A stretch of DNA of 64,000 nt from Anaeromyces robustus. Its lineage: Eukaryota > Neocallimastigomycota > Neocallimastigomycetes > Neocallimastigales > Neocallimastigaceae. Under the pieces are notes generated by a model. It did not search any database and was not told where the DNA came from. It saw only the letters and a program-made list of their open reading frames with translations. The stretch spans positions 63,501 through 127,500 of the forward strand of contig MCFG01000030.1 in the NCBI GenBank assembly GCA_002104895.1, in the 5' to 3' direction. This document shows, piece by piece, positions 11,908 to 24,563 of this stretch. Position 1 is the stretch's first letter. Each line of letters opens with the position of its first letter. Position numbers and translations under genes: made by a program.

Positions 11908-13842
11908 TCAAAAAAATTCATTCAATGGTTCTAATTGATTTAAAAATTTATTTTTAATGGTTTCATTATCTCCATAGAAAAGCTCGATTTGATCTAGGGC
12001 AGCATCTCTCACTTTTTTTAAACTAAATTTCTTAAATGTTTGTTTGATATAATTTTTTTGTTCTTCATCTAAAAACATGATTATGGAAAGATCTTGCTTA
12101 TTTTCAATTATTTTTATTAAATTATTCATATTCACTCTCTTTAATAATGGATTAGCATTACTATTTATTTTCGTAATAGTAGTATTGATATCAGAAATAT
12201 TTTTATTTATCGTTTTCATATTAAATTTAGTTTCATTAATTGGTGTTAATTTTTGACATTCCTTTAAAGAAGAGGAAGTTCCCTTCTCTATCTGTTGTTG
12301 TAATTCTTTTAACTTATTTTGAATTTCATTAATATTATCTTGTAAGGAGGTGTAATTTGATTTTAATGTAAGAAGATCGTCTTTTATTTCGTTTAAATTA
12401 TCACTGACTGTTTTATCTTTTTCCAAAGAATGAATATCTTGAAAATTTTCTCTTTTATTATTCATATGAAGCGTTTCTTGATAAGCCATTTTGAATACCA
12501 TAGTAATATAATCCATTCTATTCACTAAACTTAAATAACTTTTATTAAAAGGATCAAGATTATATATTTCAATATCCTTCTTAGCAATATTAACTCTTTT
12601 TTCTAATGAATTTTTACCAGGCATCTCTTTCACGTCAGAATCAGGTTATAATACCAATGGATTTATTTCCATTTGTAAGATTAAATTTTTTAGCTACCTC
12701 GAGCATCTCTTTATCTACACGACTATACTCATCTAATTTACTTTTTTGTAAGTTATGAATGTAAATATTGAAATAATTTTGAGGAATTAAATATTTATTT
12801 TGAAATTGACTTAAAGTCATCGGTAATTGGTTTATATTCATTATTGTATTTGCTATATTCATTGAATTAGAATTGTTATTTATTAATTTTAATACTTGTA
12901 CCATTTGTTTAATTAATCTCTTTTCCTTCCCTGGATACTTAGCATTACATTTTGAACAAGGATTTAATAATTCTTGATGTATATAATTTTTACATTTTTT
13001 ATTATAGCAATGAATTCCTTCCAATGGATCTAATTCGGGATGATCTTTACCTCCATACATCGATCACATTGACATTCATAATTATAGATATTTTTTAATC
13101 TTATTTTTCTTTCACTATAGGGTAAATTTATAGAGATGTAAGAAAAAGTAATATTTTCACCTTTTTTTATGGGTCTTATTGATCTTATATGTAACTCATT
13201 ACCATTATAAAGAAGCATACAATTAGGATTACAATCATGTTCAAATTTTGAAGCATTAATATATAAACCATAAGCAAAATATTCTGAGAATGGTTGAAAA
13301 ATATATAACATATTACAATCTATAATATTCATGAGATGAGCAATACGAGTAGAGTCCGTATTTATTTTTAATGATTGTAATATAGGTGACATCCAATCAT
13401 ATAGTTTTTGTTTATTTTCCATTCTTTCCTTTTTTTCATAACAATATAATTTATTAATGGTTTGCTCAATAGAAGAATCTTTTTTTATTTCATATAAAAG
13501 TTGAGCCGTAAGTTGAATAAGTGTAGTTATATTAAGATATGGAAAGTTTTTCTTCGCTTGACATATGAATTTATGAAATCCATAGTTTTCTTTTTGACAT
13601 TCTTTTGAACAATAATGAGAAAATCTACAACGGGAGCATTTAAGTTTTATTTCTAAAGGTTTAAAACAATTACTACAATACTTATCAATATGAGCAACTT
13701 CCACAGTAGAAATCAATGGCTTTTCCGTTAATACAGTGAATCCTTTTGGAATATCCTCTAACGCTATTATCTTCTTCTTTTTAGTGGAAGCATTATCCAC
13801 AGCTATATAATTATTTAATTTTTCTTGGGCAAGTTGGGTCAT
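11908..13842 (-). pseudogene. SMYD-type MYND/SET methyltransferase gene, frameshifted
   Basis: Three adjoining minus-strand frames (13842-13030, 13060-12641, 12633-11908) read as one protein of about 645 residues interrupted by two single-step frame changes, near 13045 and 12637. The first part has a split SET start (about 1-45), a MYND zinc finger (C56, C59 through HKFIC at about 93) and a SET core (HDCNPNC, then GENITFSYI). It ends in the post-SET CQCDRC. The second has the second zinc site of SMYD proteins (HCYNKKC…PCSKC). The third is helical and coiled-coil-like. SMYD proteins methylate lysines on histones or other proteins. The frame changes are not at homopolymers, so decay is more likely than miscalling. 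Another copy of its upstream region at 61-265 suggests a paralogue. Confidence 0.8.
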
Positions 13843-13879
13843 TTATTTATTGTTTTTTTCTTTCAAAAAAAAAAAAAAA

Positions 13880-14095
13880 AAAAAAAAAAAGAGGTAAAGT
13901 ATTTTTTTTAAAAAATGAAGTATTTTTATTTGTTTATTAATAAAACCTTTATTTTGTTTTTTATTCTTTAAATATTATATAATAAGCAAGTAATTATTTA
14001 TTTTATGCTATATAAAGCAATAAATTTTTTCTATTAAAACTTTTTTATATCAATATTTTTATTACATAAAAAATAAGAAAAATATAAAAATAATT
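13880..14095. repeat. Direct repeat, copy 2: upstream region of the SMYD-like gene
   Basis: Matches 61-265 in the same orientation. Similarity stops near 14095, where the dispersed repeat at 14096-15600 begins, as if that element had been inserted into or beside the duplicated promoter region. Confidence 0.75.
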
Positions 14096-15146
14096 ATATT
14101 TACAAAAAGAAAAATTATTTTATTATTAATATTTTTAGATAAAGTATTATTAATATTTTTAGATAAAGGCAACTATTTTTTTTTTTTTTAATAATAATAA
14201 AAAAAAAAAGAAAAAAATAAAAAAACTTTATTTTCGTTTAACATTTTCAAAATTTTGGACATTCAATATATTTTGTAGATTAAAAAATTTATTTAATTTG
14301 TAGATTAAAATAAAAAGAACAAATAAGAAAATTTCAAATACAATAATTAATAAATAGTTGCATTTTCGTAATGTGGCTTATAAAATATTTAAAATAAATA
14401 AAATAATAAATAAATAAATAAATAAATTTTAAAAAAAAATAACTATAAATAATAATAAAATTAAATAATAACCATAATAACTATTAAATATTAATTATTA
14501 AATAATAATCAGTAAATAAATAAATATCTTCAAAATTGTTTATATATCTTTTAAATTTAGTTGACCATTTTCAATAATTTTTTTTTTTACTTCAATGAGC
14601 GATTTACTTTTAATTTTCTCAATTAAATCATCTATTTCGTTGACATTTATTTTTTTATTCAAAATAAATCAATTAATTAAAATTATATTTATTAAAGTAA
14701 TTGAAGAAAATTTAAAAAATGAAATTAGTTGTAACAAATAGAGGAAAAGAATAAAAAAATATATTAAATATAAAAAAAAATTTAATTTATTTATTTATTC
14801 ATTTATTTAATATATAAATAGTTCTATTATGAGTTAGTTAATTGGGTTTAAGAATTATGTCAACTTTATCAATATTGATAGAGTTAACAAATATTTAAAT
14901 TAAATAAATTACATGTTATATTCACACAATGTGGCTTATACATTTAATACAATACATTTTAATACATTTAATACATATTTCACATATTCTAACAAGTTCA
15001 AGCCATATATATCAATACGCCACATTACGAACACAATACTCCCAAAAATTTTATAATTAATCTATAATAAATTATTTATAATAAATAATAAATATAATTA
15101 ATAATAATAAATAAATAAATAATTAATATATAATAAATATTAAATA

Positions 15147-15187
<41 letters not shown>

Positions 15188-15600
15188 AAATAAATAATAA
15201 TAATAATTAATAGAATTTATTTATTTATTTATTTATTAATTAATTATTTATTTAATTATTTTTATATAATAATTTGTTAAACTATACATGTAATATAAAT
15301 GTATAAAATGAATAAAAAAATAAATGTCAACGAAATTGATTATTTAATTGAGAAAATTAAAAGTAAATCGCTTATTGAAGTAATAAAAAAAAATTATTGA
15401 AAATGGTCAACTAAATTTAAAAGATATATAAACAATTTTGAAGATATTTATTTATTTATTTACTGATTATTATTTAATATTTAATATTTAATATTTAATA
15501 GTTATTATGGTTATTATTTATTTTTATTATTATTTATGGTTATTAATTTAAAATTTATTTATTTAAATTTAATTTATTTATTTATTTATTTAAAATTTAT
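14096..15600. mobile_element. Foldback-like repeat element
   Basis: The left part (14096-14400) is an inverted copy of 2906-3240. Arms at about 14440-14660 and 15305-15540 are long imperfect inverted repeats of each other. Both arms carry the same short coding-like stretch. Between the arms are words seen at MULE ends: atgtggcttata (about 14932), and gccacattacgaacacaata then ctccc (about 15017-15041), which in reverse reads gggagtattgtgttcg. The boundaries and target duplication could not be fixed. It may be a foldback element, or two copies of one family lying head to head. Confidence 0.5.
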
Positions 15601-15803
15601 TTATTTATTTATTTATTATTTATTTATTTATTTATTGACTATTTTTTAGTATTTAATATGGTTTATAATTATTATTTATAAATACCACTTATTATAATTA
15701 TTATTAATATTTTAGCATTATAATACATTTTTATATTTGAAAATGGTGGATTTCATTGGTTTTCATAATAAAATTGAAATATATTATAATATATATTAAA
15801 ATA

Positions 15804-15950
15804 ATTCTAATATATTATTTCAATATATTGAATTCTTTATAATATAACTTTTACTATATAATAGACTTTGAATTCTAATATATTATTTCCATATATTAAT
15901 TTTTTTATAATATAATATTTACTATATATTAGACTTTAAATTCTAATAAT
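15804..15950. repeat. 68-bp tandem repeat, two copies plus start of a third
   Basis: The unit attctaatatattattt…tatagactttga begins at 15804, 15872 and 15940 with a few substitutions between copies. Confidence 0.85.
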
Positions 15951-15955
15951 TTAGT

Positions 15956-17084
15956 ATTTATTTACAAATAAAATATATAAAAATAAAAAAAAAAATTTTT
16001 ATGCCGTTCAAAAAAAATTAATTAAAAATGCATTTATTATTTATTAAAAATAAAGTATTATAATTATTAATTTTTTATAGAGTTTATATTGTTTAGTTGA
16101 TTTTTAAGTTAAAGATTATAAATCTTTTGTTATTATTTGTCATTTTCTATTTAAGATGACTTTCCATTTTTTATATATATAAAGAAAGTTACACAAACGG
16201 TCAAATTCTAAGCAAATTAAAAAAATTAAAATTTAATTAAATCTTTAAAATTTTAATAATCTAATATTGACATTTTACAAAAAAAAAAAAAAAAAAAATA
16301 AGAATTAGTTTATATTATATTATTATATTAAAAGTGAATTAATAAACTTTTACTAATGAAAAAATTATTTCTTCATTTATATATATATTAATAATATATT
16401 AAAATATTAATTTTAAATATAACATTTCATAAAAGAGAAATAAGGGTTTTTGTATTAATTTTTTTTTATAACTCTTTATTTTGTTCTTTATTTTTATTTT
16501 TATCTTTTGTTTTTATCTTTTTATTTTTAATGATAATAATTACTTATTCGTAAATAGTTATAAGATTATACCATCTTTTTTTTTTTTCTCTTTGTGAAAT
16601 TTAATCTTTTTTTTTTTTCTTGTGTAATAAAAAAAAAATTAAGAAAATATTGAATTTATAAATCAATATAAAAAATAATTACTGTATATTAATTGTAATT
16701 CAATTCAAATTTATTTTTATATTAACAGTATTACCCAAATATTTTGTCATCAACATATAAATATATATATATATATGATTTTTTTTTTTTTGGAATGCAT
16801 TTATAACATCAAGTCTGATTTGTATAAATATAAATAAATATATACAAAACTTGTGATTTAACAATAACAATAATAATATAATCAAAGATTATTTTATACA
16901 ATAGTTAAAAGCAAATATTTAAAATATTTTAATTTTAAATTAAAATTTTTATTTATATTCAAAATTTATATTTTAATAAATAATATATTTCTTTTAATAA
17001 TATATATATCATTATTTAAGAAAAAGTATAGAATCATTACAATTTAAGTAAGGAGGAAAAAAAAAAAAAAAAAAAAAAAAGATC
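15956..17084. other. AT-rich intergenic DNA and probable promoter of the 17 kb gene
   Basis: No gene was recognised. A purine-rich run, aaggagg followed by 22 A (17050-17078), lies directly before the start codon at 17085, probably in the 5' UTR. Confidence 0.5.
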
Positions 17085-18119
17085 ATGAAATTTAAAATTA
17101 ATTTTTTTGCGATATTATTTTTAATTTCTATTCATAAAATCATTTGTAGACCAGGTACAAGTTGGCAATCATCATCTTCTTGGTCATCTCATACTTCAGC
17201 TGATGGTACTACTTCATTAACAACAAATGAAAATTATTCTTCACAAGTCAATGGTCAAACTGTTCAAGAAATAAATAAATCAGATACAACAATTACAAGA
17301 CCTGACGGTACAACATCACATACTTCCAATCATCAAGATTCACAACCTAAAGTAGAACAACCTGTAGTACAACCTCAACCACAAAAATCTAAAACTAAAA
17401 CTAAAAAACCAACTCCTAGTCCTCAACCACCACCAGCTCCAGTAATTAATCCAGAACCAGAACCAGAACCACAACCACAACCAGAACCACAACCAGAACC
17501 ACAAACAGAAACACAACCAGAAACACAACCAGCTCAACAACCAGAAGTACCTGTTGCGGAACCAATACTTGTTGGAAATGAAGATAATGCTAATACTCAA
17601 CAAATTTTAGATGAAGAAGTAGAAAAACCTATTACCAATGAATGTGCTGAACAATGTGCACAAATTTACCATAAATGTAAATATTATGGATCATTAAGAA
17701 GTATAAATAGTATGAATTTAAGTTCCTTTTACCCAATACAAAAAAATACATATGGTCAATGTTTATGTAAAGGTGAACCAAATCATATTGCCTTTTATTC
17801 AGAATGTACAAAATGTTTACTTTTAAAATATAATGATAGTAATACTAATGCTAATATAACTGATGAAAGTATTAAACAAGAATGTACAGCATTAGGATAC
17901 TATTCTGAAACTAAACCAAGTGAATTATCCAATACCAATTTTATGAAAATGGATGATCCTAAAGCAAAAAAGGAAGAACCAAAGAAGAAAACAGGTATTA
18001 ATAAATTTAATTTAATTATAATTTGTTCTGTTGTTGGTGTAGGTTTATTCGCTATAGGTGGTTATAAATTAAAAAGATACGTCAAAGATAAAAGAAGAGA
18101 AAGTTTACCAATGTATTAA
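17085..18119 (+). CDS. Type I membrane protein: Pro/Glu/Gln stalk, Cys8 domain, TM, no SH3
   Basis: A single exon encoding 344 residues. Order: signal peptide (1-21); a Ser/Thr-rich segment with two DGTTS words; a Pro/Glu/Gln stalk (about 85-160); an eight-cysteine domain (C187, C191, C198, C226, C228, C241, C244, C267); a transmembrane helix (about 309-327); and a short basic tail ending KDKRRESLPMY. The cysteine spacing C-x3-C-x6-C-x27-C-x-C-x12-C-x2-C-x22-C parallels the ectodomains at 8713-6959 and 27027-28508. The tail resembles their RPESMP motif but stops there, so the Y/N/Q region and SH3 are missing. It may be a receptor lacking its cytoplasmic output, or a relative that never had it. 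The start is fixed by the signal peptide. Confidence 0.9.
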   Translation: MKFKINFFAILFLISIHKIICRPGTSWQSSSSWSSHTSADGTTSLTTNENYSSQVNGQTVQEINKSDTTITRPDGTTSHTSNHQDSQPKVEQPVVQPQPQKSKTKTKKPTPSPQPPPAPVINPEPEPEPQPQPEPQPEPQTETQPETQPAQQPEVPVAEPILVGNEDNANTQQILDEEVEKPITNECAEQCAQIYHKCKYYGSLRSINSMNLSSFYPIQKNTYGQCLCKGEPNHIAFYSECTKCLLLKYNDSNTNANITDESIKQECTALGYYSETKPSELSNTNFMKMDDPKAKKEEPKKKTGINKFNLIIICSVVGVGLFAIGGYKLKRYVKDKRRESLPMY

Positions 18120-18784
18120 TCTTAAAAAAAAAAAAAAAAAGAAAAAGAAAGTAATCAAAAATTTATATTATAAAAAAAATATTTTGACTTTATCCATTAT
18201 ATATATATATAATATAATATAATATAATATAATATAATATAACATAATATAATATAATAGGATGTAATATAACAATTATATCTATATATAAAAAAGATGG
18301 TAAAATAGCATTCTTATTCCTTTTTTTTTTTTTTCAACATAATAATATAAATATTTTTGTTTTAGTTATATTGAAATGATTGTAAATAAAATTAAAATAA
18401 AAATATATATATATATTTTTACTTTTCTTCTTAGTAGATAGAAATTATTTAAATTAATAATATAAAAAAAAACAAAAAAAAAACAAAAAACAAACATAAC
18501 TAGATAACATTGTATATATAATGTATAATGTATATAAATATAATTATATATATATAGATTAATATATATCAATATACAAATATATGCACATATTTTAATT
18601 TCTTTTTTTTTTCTTCTTTATCTTCTTATTTTTATAAAATATTTAATTTTACTTTTTATTTTTCTAATTATTATTTTTATTTTCATTATTCATTATTATT
18701 TACAGTTTTTTTTTTAAATTTTTATTTATGTATTAAATCTTAATTAATTAATATAAAATTAAAATTAAATAAAAATAAAATAAA

Positions 18785-18815
<31 letters not shown>

Positions 18816-19209
18816 TAAAAATAATAAAAATATTTATTAAGGTACATTTTATAATAAATACCTTTTATTAAATATATTCATATGAAAATATTATTATTAT
18901 TTTTATTATTAGGATTACCCCTCTTTTTTTTTTTTTTTTTAATGAATTTTTTTTTTTCAAAAGTAATTTCTAAAGTAACTATTAAAAAAAACCTCATATC
19001 TTAAAATAAATTATAAAAAAAAAATATTATTAAAAATGAGAATAAGATAAAAAAAAATAAATAAAAATAAAAAAAAAAAATAAATAAAAAGTTTTATAAA
19101 AAAGGAAAGAATTTGATTTAAAAATCTATTAACTACATAAATTATTAATTAATTATTTAAATTAATTAAATTAATTTTCTTATTATTTAAGGATAATTAA
19201 TTGAAGTAA
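18120..19209. other. AT-rich intergenic DNA downstream of the 17 kb gene
   Basis: (TAATA)n near 18200-18260 and (AAATAA)n near 18770-18830. No gene was seen. Confidence 0.5.
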
Positions 19210-19227
19210 AATAAAACAATAATAATA

Positions 19228-19261
<34 letters not shown>

Positions 19262-19289
19262 GATAAATAATAATAATAATAATAATAAC

Positions 19290-19365
<76 letters not shown>

Positions 19366-19384
19366 GTTAATAATAAATAATAAT

Positions 19385-19418
<34 letters not shown>

Positions 19419-19440
19419 TGTTAATAACAAATAATAATAA
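19210..19440. repeat. (TAA)n microsatellite
   Basis: About 230 bp of near-perfect TAA trinucleotides with a few AGA/AAC interruptions. Confidence 0.95.
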
Positions 19441-19469
19441 TACTAATAATTAAAATAATAATAGTAATA

Positions 19470-20065
19470 ATTTATTTATTATTATTGCATAAATCATTAT
19501 ATAAAAATTATTATTGTTACTTTTGCTTTTTCTATCAATTTTTTATAATTATTAAATAATCTTTTTTCCTTGTTTTTGTATTTCTAAAAAAAAAAACTAT
19601 GTTTTTATTAAAATTTTTTTTAAACAATCATTTTTCTTTTGGTTCAAAAACTATTGAATTTCCTATATAATAAATATATATATTTAGTGGTATTTTTTCA
19701 ACTGAATTGCATTAATTTAAAAAGGTATTTCAGTTGAAAATACTACTAATACTATAGCTGATCATAATATATAATCGAAATTTTAATATCGTTACTGATT
19801 CTTTTATTGATATTTCACATTATTTATTATTATTGTATAAATCATTATATAAAGATTATTATTGTTACTTTTTCTTTTTCAATTTCCTATATAATAAATA
19901 TGTATATTTAGTGGTATTTTTTCAACTAAATTTCATTAACTTAAAAAAAAGCTATTCTAGTTGAAAATATAACTAAAATTATTTCAGTTGAAAATACTAT
20001 TAATACTATAGCTGATAATGATATATAATCGAAATTTTAATATCGTCAATGATTTTTTTATTGAT
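19470..20065. repeat. Large diverged tandem duplication
   Basis: The order tttattattattg…aaatcattatata, tttagtggtattttttcaac, actatagctgat, ataatcgaaattttaatatc occurs at about 19473-19800 and again at about 19827-20045. The first copy carries extra sequence (about 19540-19640). No coding frame was seen. Confidence 0.85.
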
Positions 20066-20220
20066 ATTTCAAATAATCTTAAGATTATTTACTATACCAA
20101 TAAATGAAAAAATATAAAATAAAATAAAAAAAATATATATTAGATCAATCTATTGTATTTTTTTTTATAAAGATTTTTATGATCATTGTAATATATAAAA
20201 TACAATTATTGTTTAATATT

Positions 20221-20412
20221 TATTATCATTATAATGATTATTTATTATCATTTTATTATCATTATTATTATTTATTATCATTATTATTATTTATTATCAT
20301 CATTATTATCATTATTATAATTATCATTATCATTATTAATATTTATTGTCATTACAATATTAATTTTATTATTATATAATTAAAACAGGATATAAATATC
20401 ATTTTTAGTGTA

Positions 20413-20492
<80 letters not shown>

Positions 20493-20510
20493 AATTAATT
20501 AATTAAAATA
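20221..20510. repeat. (TTATTATCA)n and (AAAT)n microsatellites
   Basis: TTATCATTAT-type repeats run to about 20355. (AAAT)n occupies about 20408-20490 and ends in (TTAA)n. Confidence 0.9.
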
Positions 20511-20585
20511 AAATACAATAAAATAAAAAACCCATTAATTATAACAAAATATTCATATTCAAAGTGTTAAAAAAATATTATTAAA

Positions 20586-20654
20586 ATGTCTGAAGTAGGA
20601 GAGCCTAGTAGGGTAAATGCCGATCCTTTTACCGACCCAAGTGGAATAGGATAG
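20586..20654 (+). CDS. Possible 22-residue micro-ORF or first exon
   Basis: ATG 20586 to TAG 20654 encodes 22 residues, beginning MSEVGEPSR and containing ADPFTDPSG. Its GC content is far above the flanks, which suggests selection. A donor-like ggtaaat at 20611 could make it a first exon, but I found no convincing second exon. A 48-bp tandem repeat follows, and an aataaa lies near 20921. Repeated xPFxDP words recall the N-termini of SCAMP proteins. With so few residues that is only a hint. It may be a short peptide gene, an isolated exon, or a relic. Confidence 0.3.
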   Translation: MSEVGEPSRVNADPFTDPSGIG

Positions 20655-20668
20655 ATCAATTTTACTTT

Positions 20669-20765
20669 AATTCTCTATGTAGAATTAAGGGTTAATATAG
20701 ATTATTGTTTTTATGTAATTCTCTATGTAAAATTAAGGGTTAATATAGATTTATTGTTTTTATGT
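20669..20765. repeat. 48-bp tandem duplication
   Basis: The unit aattctctatgt…attattgtttttatgt starts at 20669 and 20717 with very few differences. It lies just 3' of the micro-ORF. Confidence 0.9.
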
Positions 20766-21829
20766 ATTACTATACTACTTTATACCCTCCATCATTATTC
20801 ATTATTATCTATAATGTTTATCTGGTTTTTCTTTTTTTATTAGTATCTTTTATTTTTTTATTTTATTTTATTTTATTTTATGTTTTTTTTTTTATGATTC
20901 ATGTATATTTATATTTAAACTCAATAAAGATAATGCACATTTTGTGTGATTTCAAAAAAAAAAAAAAAGAATAAAAAAAAAAAATAGTAATTTAATAAAA
21001 ACAAAAAAAAAAACAACCAAAAAACAAAATAGTAATTTAATAAAAACAAAAAAAAAAAGTTCTGTTATGTTTAACAAAGACAATCAAAATGATCTATAAA
21101 AAGACCCAAGGTAATAAAAAACAAAAAATACAAAAATGATAATAATGACAATAATTAAACAAAAAAAAAAAAGATTATTAAAAATAGTTTAGCTGAAAAA
21201 GATATTTAAAGAAAATTTATAAAAATTGTTATACTATAAATTATTCAAAAATATATGAGAAAAACGATATATGAAAAAAAAATTATAATGAAAATATTTT
21301 AATTTCAATGGATATTAAGATAATTTATATATTGTAAATGGAAAAAGAAAAAGAAAGAGGAAGATATCATTTTTTTAAAAATGTAAAGTATATTAAAACA
21401 AAAATTAAGAAAGTGAAATGAAAAAATGAAAAATAAGAAAGAAAACGTTTTTAAATTGTAAATTTTATTAATGTATAATGGGAATTATATTAAAATAAAA
21501 AAATAATTTTTTTTTATTTATTTATTTATTTATTTTTTATTCTTATTCTTTATTTTTTATTTTTATTTTTTACTCTTCATATTTAAATAAATTAATTAAA
21601 TAATATATACAAAAAATTAATAAATAAAATATAATTTATTTTATATAATTTATTTTAAATAATATATAAAATAATATATAAAATAAGTAAATATTAATTT
21701 ATTATTTTTTATATCTAAAAACCTTTCTCCAATCTTAAATAAAACATGGAGAATATTGCCCATTAACTGAAAAAATAAGAAAAAAAAAAAATAAAAATAA
21801 AAATATATGGAAAATAATTTTTTCGTGAA

Positions 21830-22015
21830 CCACAAATGTAAAGGAGGAAGAATTTTATGGTAACCTTTTAGATTCATTTAATAGTATTATTATTGAGTGT
21901 AAAGATTTTCACTTATTTCAAGCAATAATTGAAGCAAGAATTTATATTGAATTCTCTGGAAGAAAGAAAGCTTATTTTATGAAGAGATTTTGTATATTTG
22001 AAATTAATGAATAGA
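21830..22015 (+). pseudogene. Possible relic of an unidentified gene
   Basis: One plus-strand frame, open for about 60 codons with no start of its own, reads EEFYGNLLDSFNS…FHLFQAIIEARIYIEF…GRKKAYFMKRF. The balanced amino-acid mix is unlike the poly-Ile/Lys translations of random DNA here. It stops at about 22015 and nothing homologous continues. The family was not recognised. Confidence 0.3.
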
Positions 22016-22284
22016 TCATAAATCATAGTAAATGTATTAAAAGTATTTTTTACATCAAAAGTTACAAACTATTATAAAAAGAGGATAAAAATTTTTAAGA
22101 AATGAAGCAATTGTATATTAAAAAATACTTTGAGAATATATAAAAAATTTAAATTGAAGTTGAAATGGTGAATACATTGATAAATTATATATTTCATAGA
22201 TTTAATAACAATATCAAAAATTTAAAATAAAATAGAAAAAATTAAATGAAATAAAATGAAATGAAAAGCTATTTATTTATAATA

Positions 22285-22615
22285 ATAAGAAAATAAAATA
22301 AAATAAAATAAAATAAAATAAAATAAAATAAAATAAAATAAAATAAAATAAAATAAAATAAAATCAAATAAAATCAAATCAAATAAAATCAAATCAAATA
22401 AAATAAAATAAAATAAAATAAAATAAAATAAAATAAAATAAAATAAAATAAAATAAAATAAAATAAAATAAAATAAAATAAAATCAAATAAAATAAAATA
22501 AAATCAAATAAAATAAAATAAAATAAAATAAAATAAAATAAAATAAAATAAAATAAAATAAAATAAAATAAAATAAGATAAAATAAAATAAAATAAAATA
22601 AAATAAAATAAAATG
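22285..22615. repeat. (AAAAT)n pentanucleotide satellite
   Basis: About 330 bp of AAAAT units on the plus strand with sparse AAATC and AAATG variants clustered at 22360-22400 and 22480-22510. It is the longest pentanucleotide tract in the window. Confidence 0.95.
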
Positions 22616-22783
22616 AAATACAAAAGCTATTTATTATAATAATAAGAAATGAAATAAAATAAAATGGAATAAAAGAAAATGAAATGAAATATAAAAGGTA
22701 TTTGTATAATAAAGACTATTTCTTTTCTTTTTACATACAATATAATTATACGTATTTTTAATTATTTTTCATACATAAAAAAA

Positions 22784-22875
22784 ATTTTCTTTAGCCTAAA
22801 AAAAGAAAGAAAGAAACTACTTTATTAAAAATTTTCTTTAGCCTAAAAAAAGAAAGAAAGAAACTACTTTATTAA
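22784..22875. repeat. 47-bp tandem duplication
   Basis: The unit attttctttagcctaaaaaa followed by agaaagaaagaaactacttt starts at 22784 and 22831 and is almost identical in both copies. Confidence 0.9.
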
Positions 22876-23377
22876 TTAAAATAATTATTTTATTGTTATT
22901 ATTTTTTTTATTAAGAAAAATATTTAATCAATAAAAAAAAATAAAAAAAAAATTGATCTACTTAAAATAAAATAAGATATCATCATATATTCCTATTTCA
23001 GGTGTTTTAATTATTTAATTATTATATAATATTCACCTTTTTGAAAATAAATTTAACCTAATAGTAATAAGAATAACTATTTCTACAAAATATAATAATG
23101 ATTATGAAAATTTTTATAAATGGAAGTTCGATAGTTTTACTATTTAATTTAGTTATTGATTTGTTAAGTTTTTGATTTTTCATTTTATTTAAAACTTTAA
23201 TTAAAAAATATGTAAAATTTTTTTTATCGAAATTTCTTAAAACATAATAATTATAATATATATAGTTTTAACCCTAGTTATATTGAAATGAAGATTTTCT
23301 ATTTCTATCATTATAATACATTACAATATAATACATTATAATATAATATATATAATTATATCATAATAATTAATAAA

Positions 23378-23555
<178 letters not shown>

Positions 23556-24563
23556 ATATGTTGTCATAAATGCGGAATATTCATATATTTTTATATTCAT
23601 AAACATTAAAAAATAAAAACACAAAATTAATAAATTTAAAATCCTTTTTTTCATAATTATATAATTGAAAATTTATTTAATTTTTAAAAATAAACCTTTT
23701 TTTTTTTCAAGTTTATAATTAATATATTAAAATACTTTATTAATAATTTGTATTCTTTTTTTTTTTTTTTTGTATATTTATTTATTCTTTATTTATGATA
23801 AAAAAAAAAAAAAAACAAAAAAAAAAAAAAAAAAAAAAACAAGGTTTTAAATTAAATTGGTTACTATATAAGGAAAAAATATACAATACTTTGAGGTTAT
23901 TAATAGGTATATGTTTCATAAAATTCAAAATTATGAAACTAAAAAAAAATTTTTTTTTTTACAAATTATTTAATTAATTAATGAAGGTTTTTATTTTTCT
24001 TTTGCAGTTAACTATAATAAATAAATAATAAAACACTATAATAATTATTAAACTAATTATAAATAAATAAAAAAAAAACTGTTTTTTTTTTCTCTAAGAT
24101 TATTAATATATTTTTTTAATTAGTAATATACTATTTAACTAACCAAAATATTATTACTATTAGTTATATACAAACTACATTTCAATTTCTTATGAAACAA
24201 TATTGTATTTGCTTATAATTTTTATTAAATATAATTTTCTGAAGTTCTTTTTTAATTATCATTGTTTATAAATAATTAATTATTATATTCTAATATATGG
24301 ATTAACATATATTAAAATAAATCTAAATATATTAGTCTTTTTTTATGTCACGGTACATTATTAATATATATTAATATAACATATTAATACATTTTTATAT
24401 TGTAGTACAATTAATTCATTTAATATATTATTAATATAATCTAATTAATTTATTAATATAAAACTATTATTAGAGGGAATTTTTTTAAATTTTAATTTAT
24501 TATTAATAAATAATTACATAAAAATAATTGTGTTATATAATTTTATTATATAATATTATTTTT

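Noticed and set aside
17340-17603. Trp/Phe-rich minus-strand frame
   Set aside because: Antisense shadow of the Pro/Glu/Gln repeats of the gene at 17085-18119.
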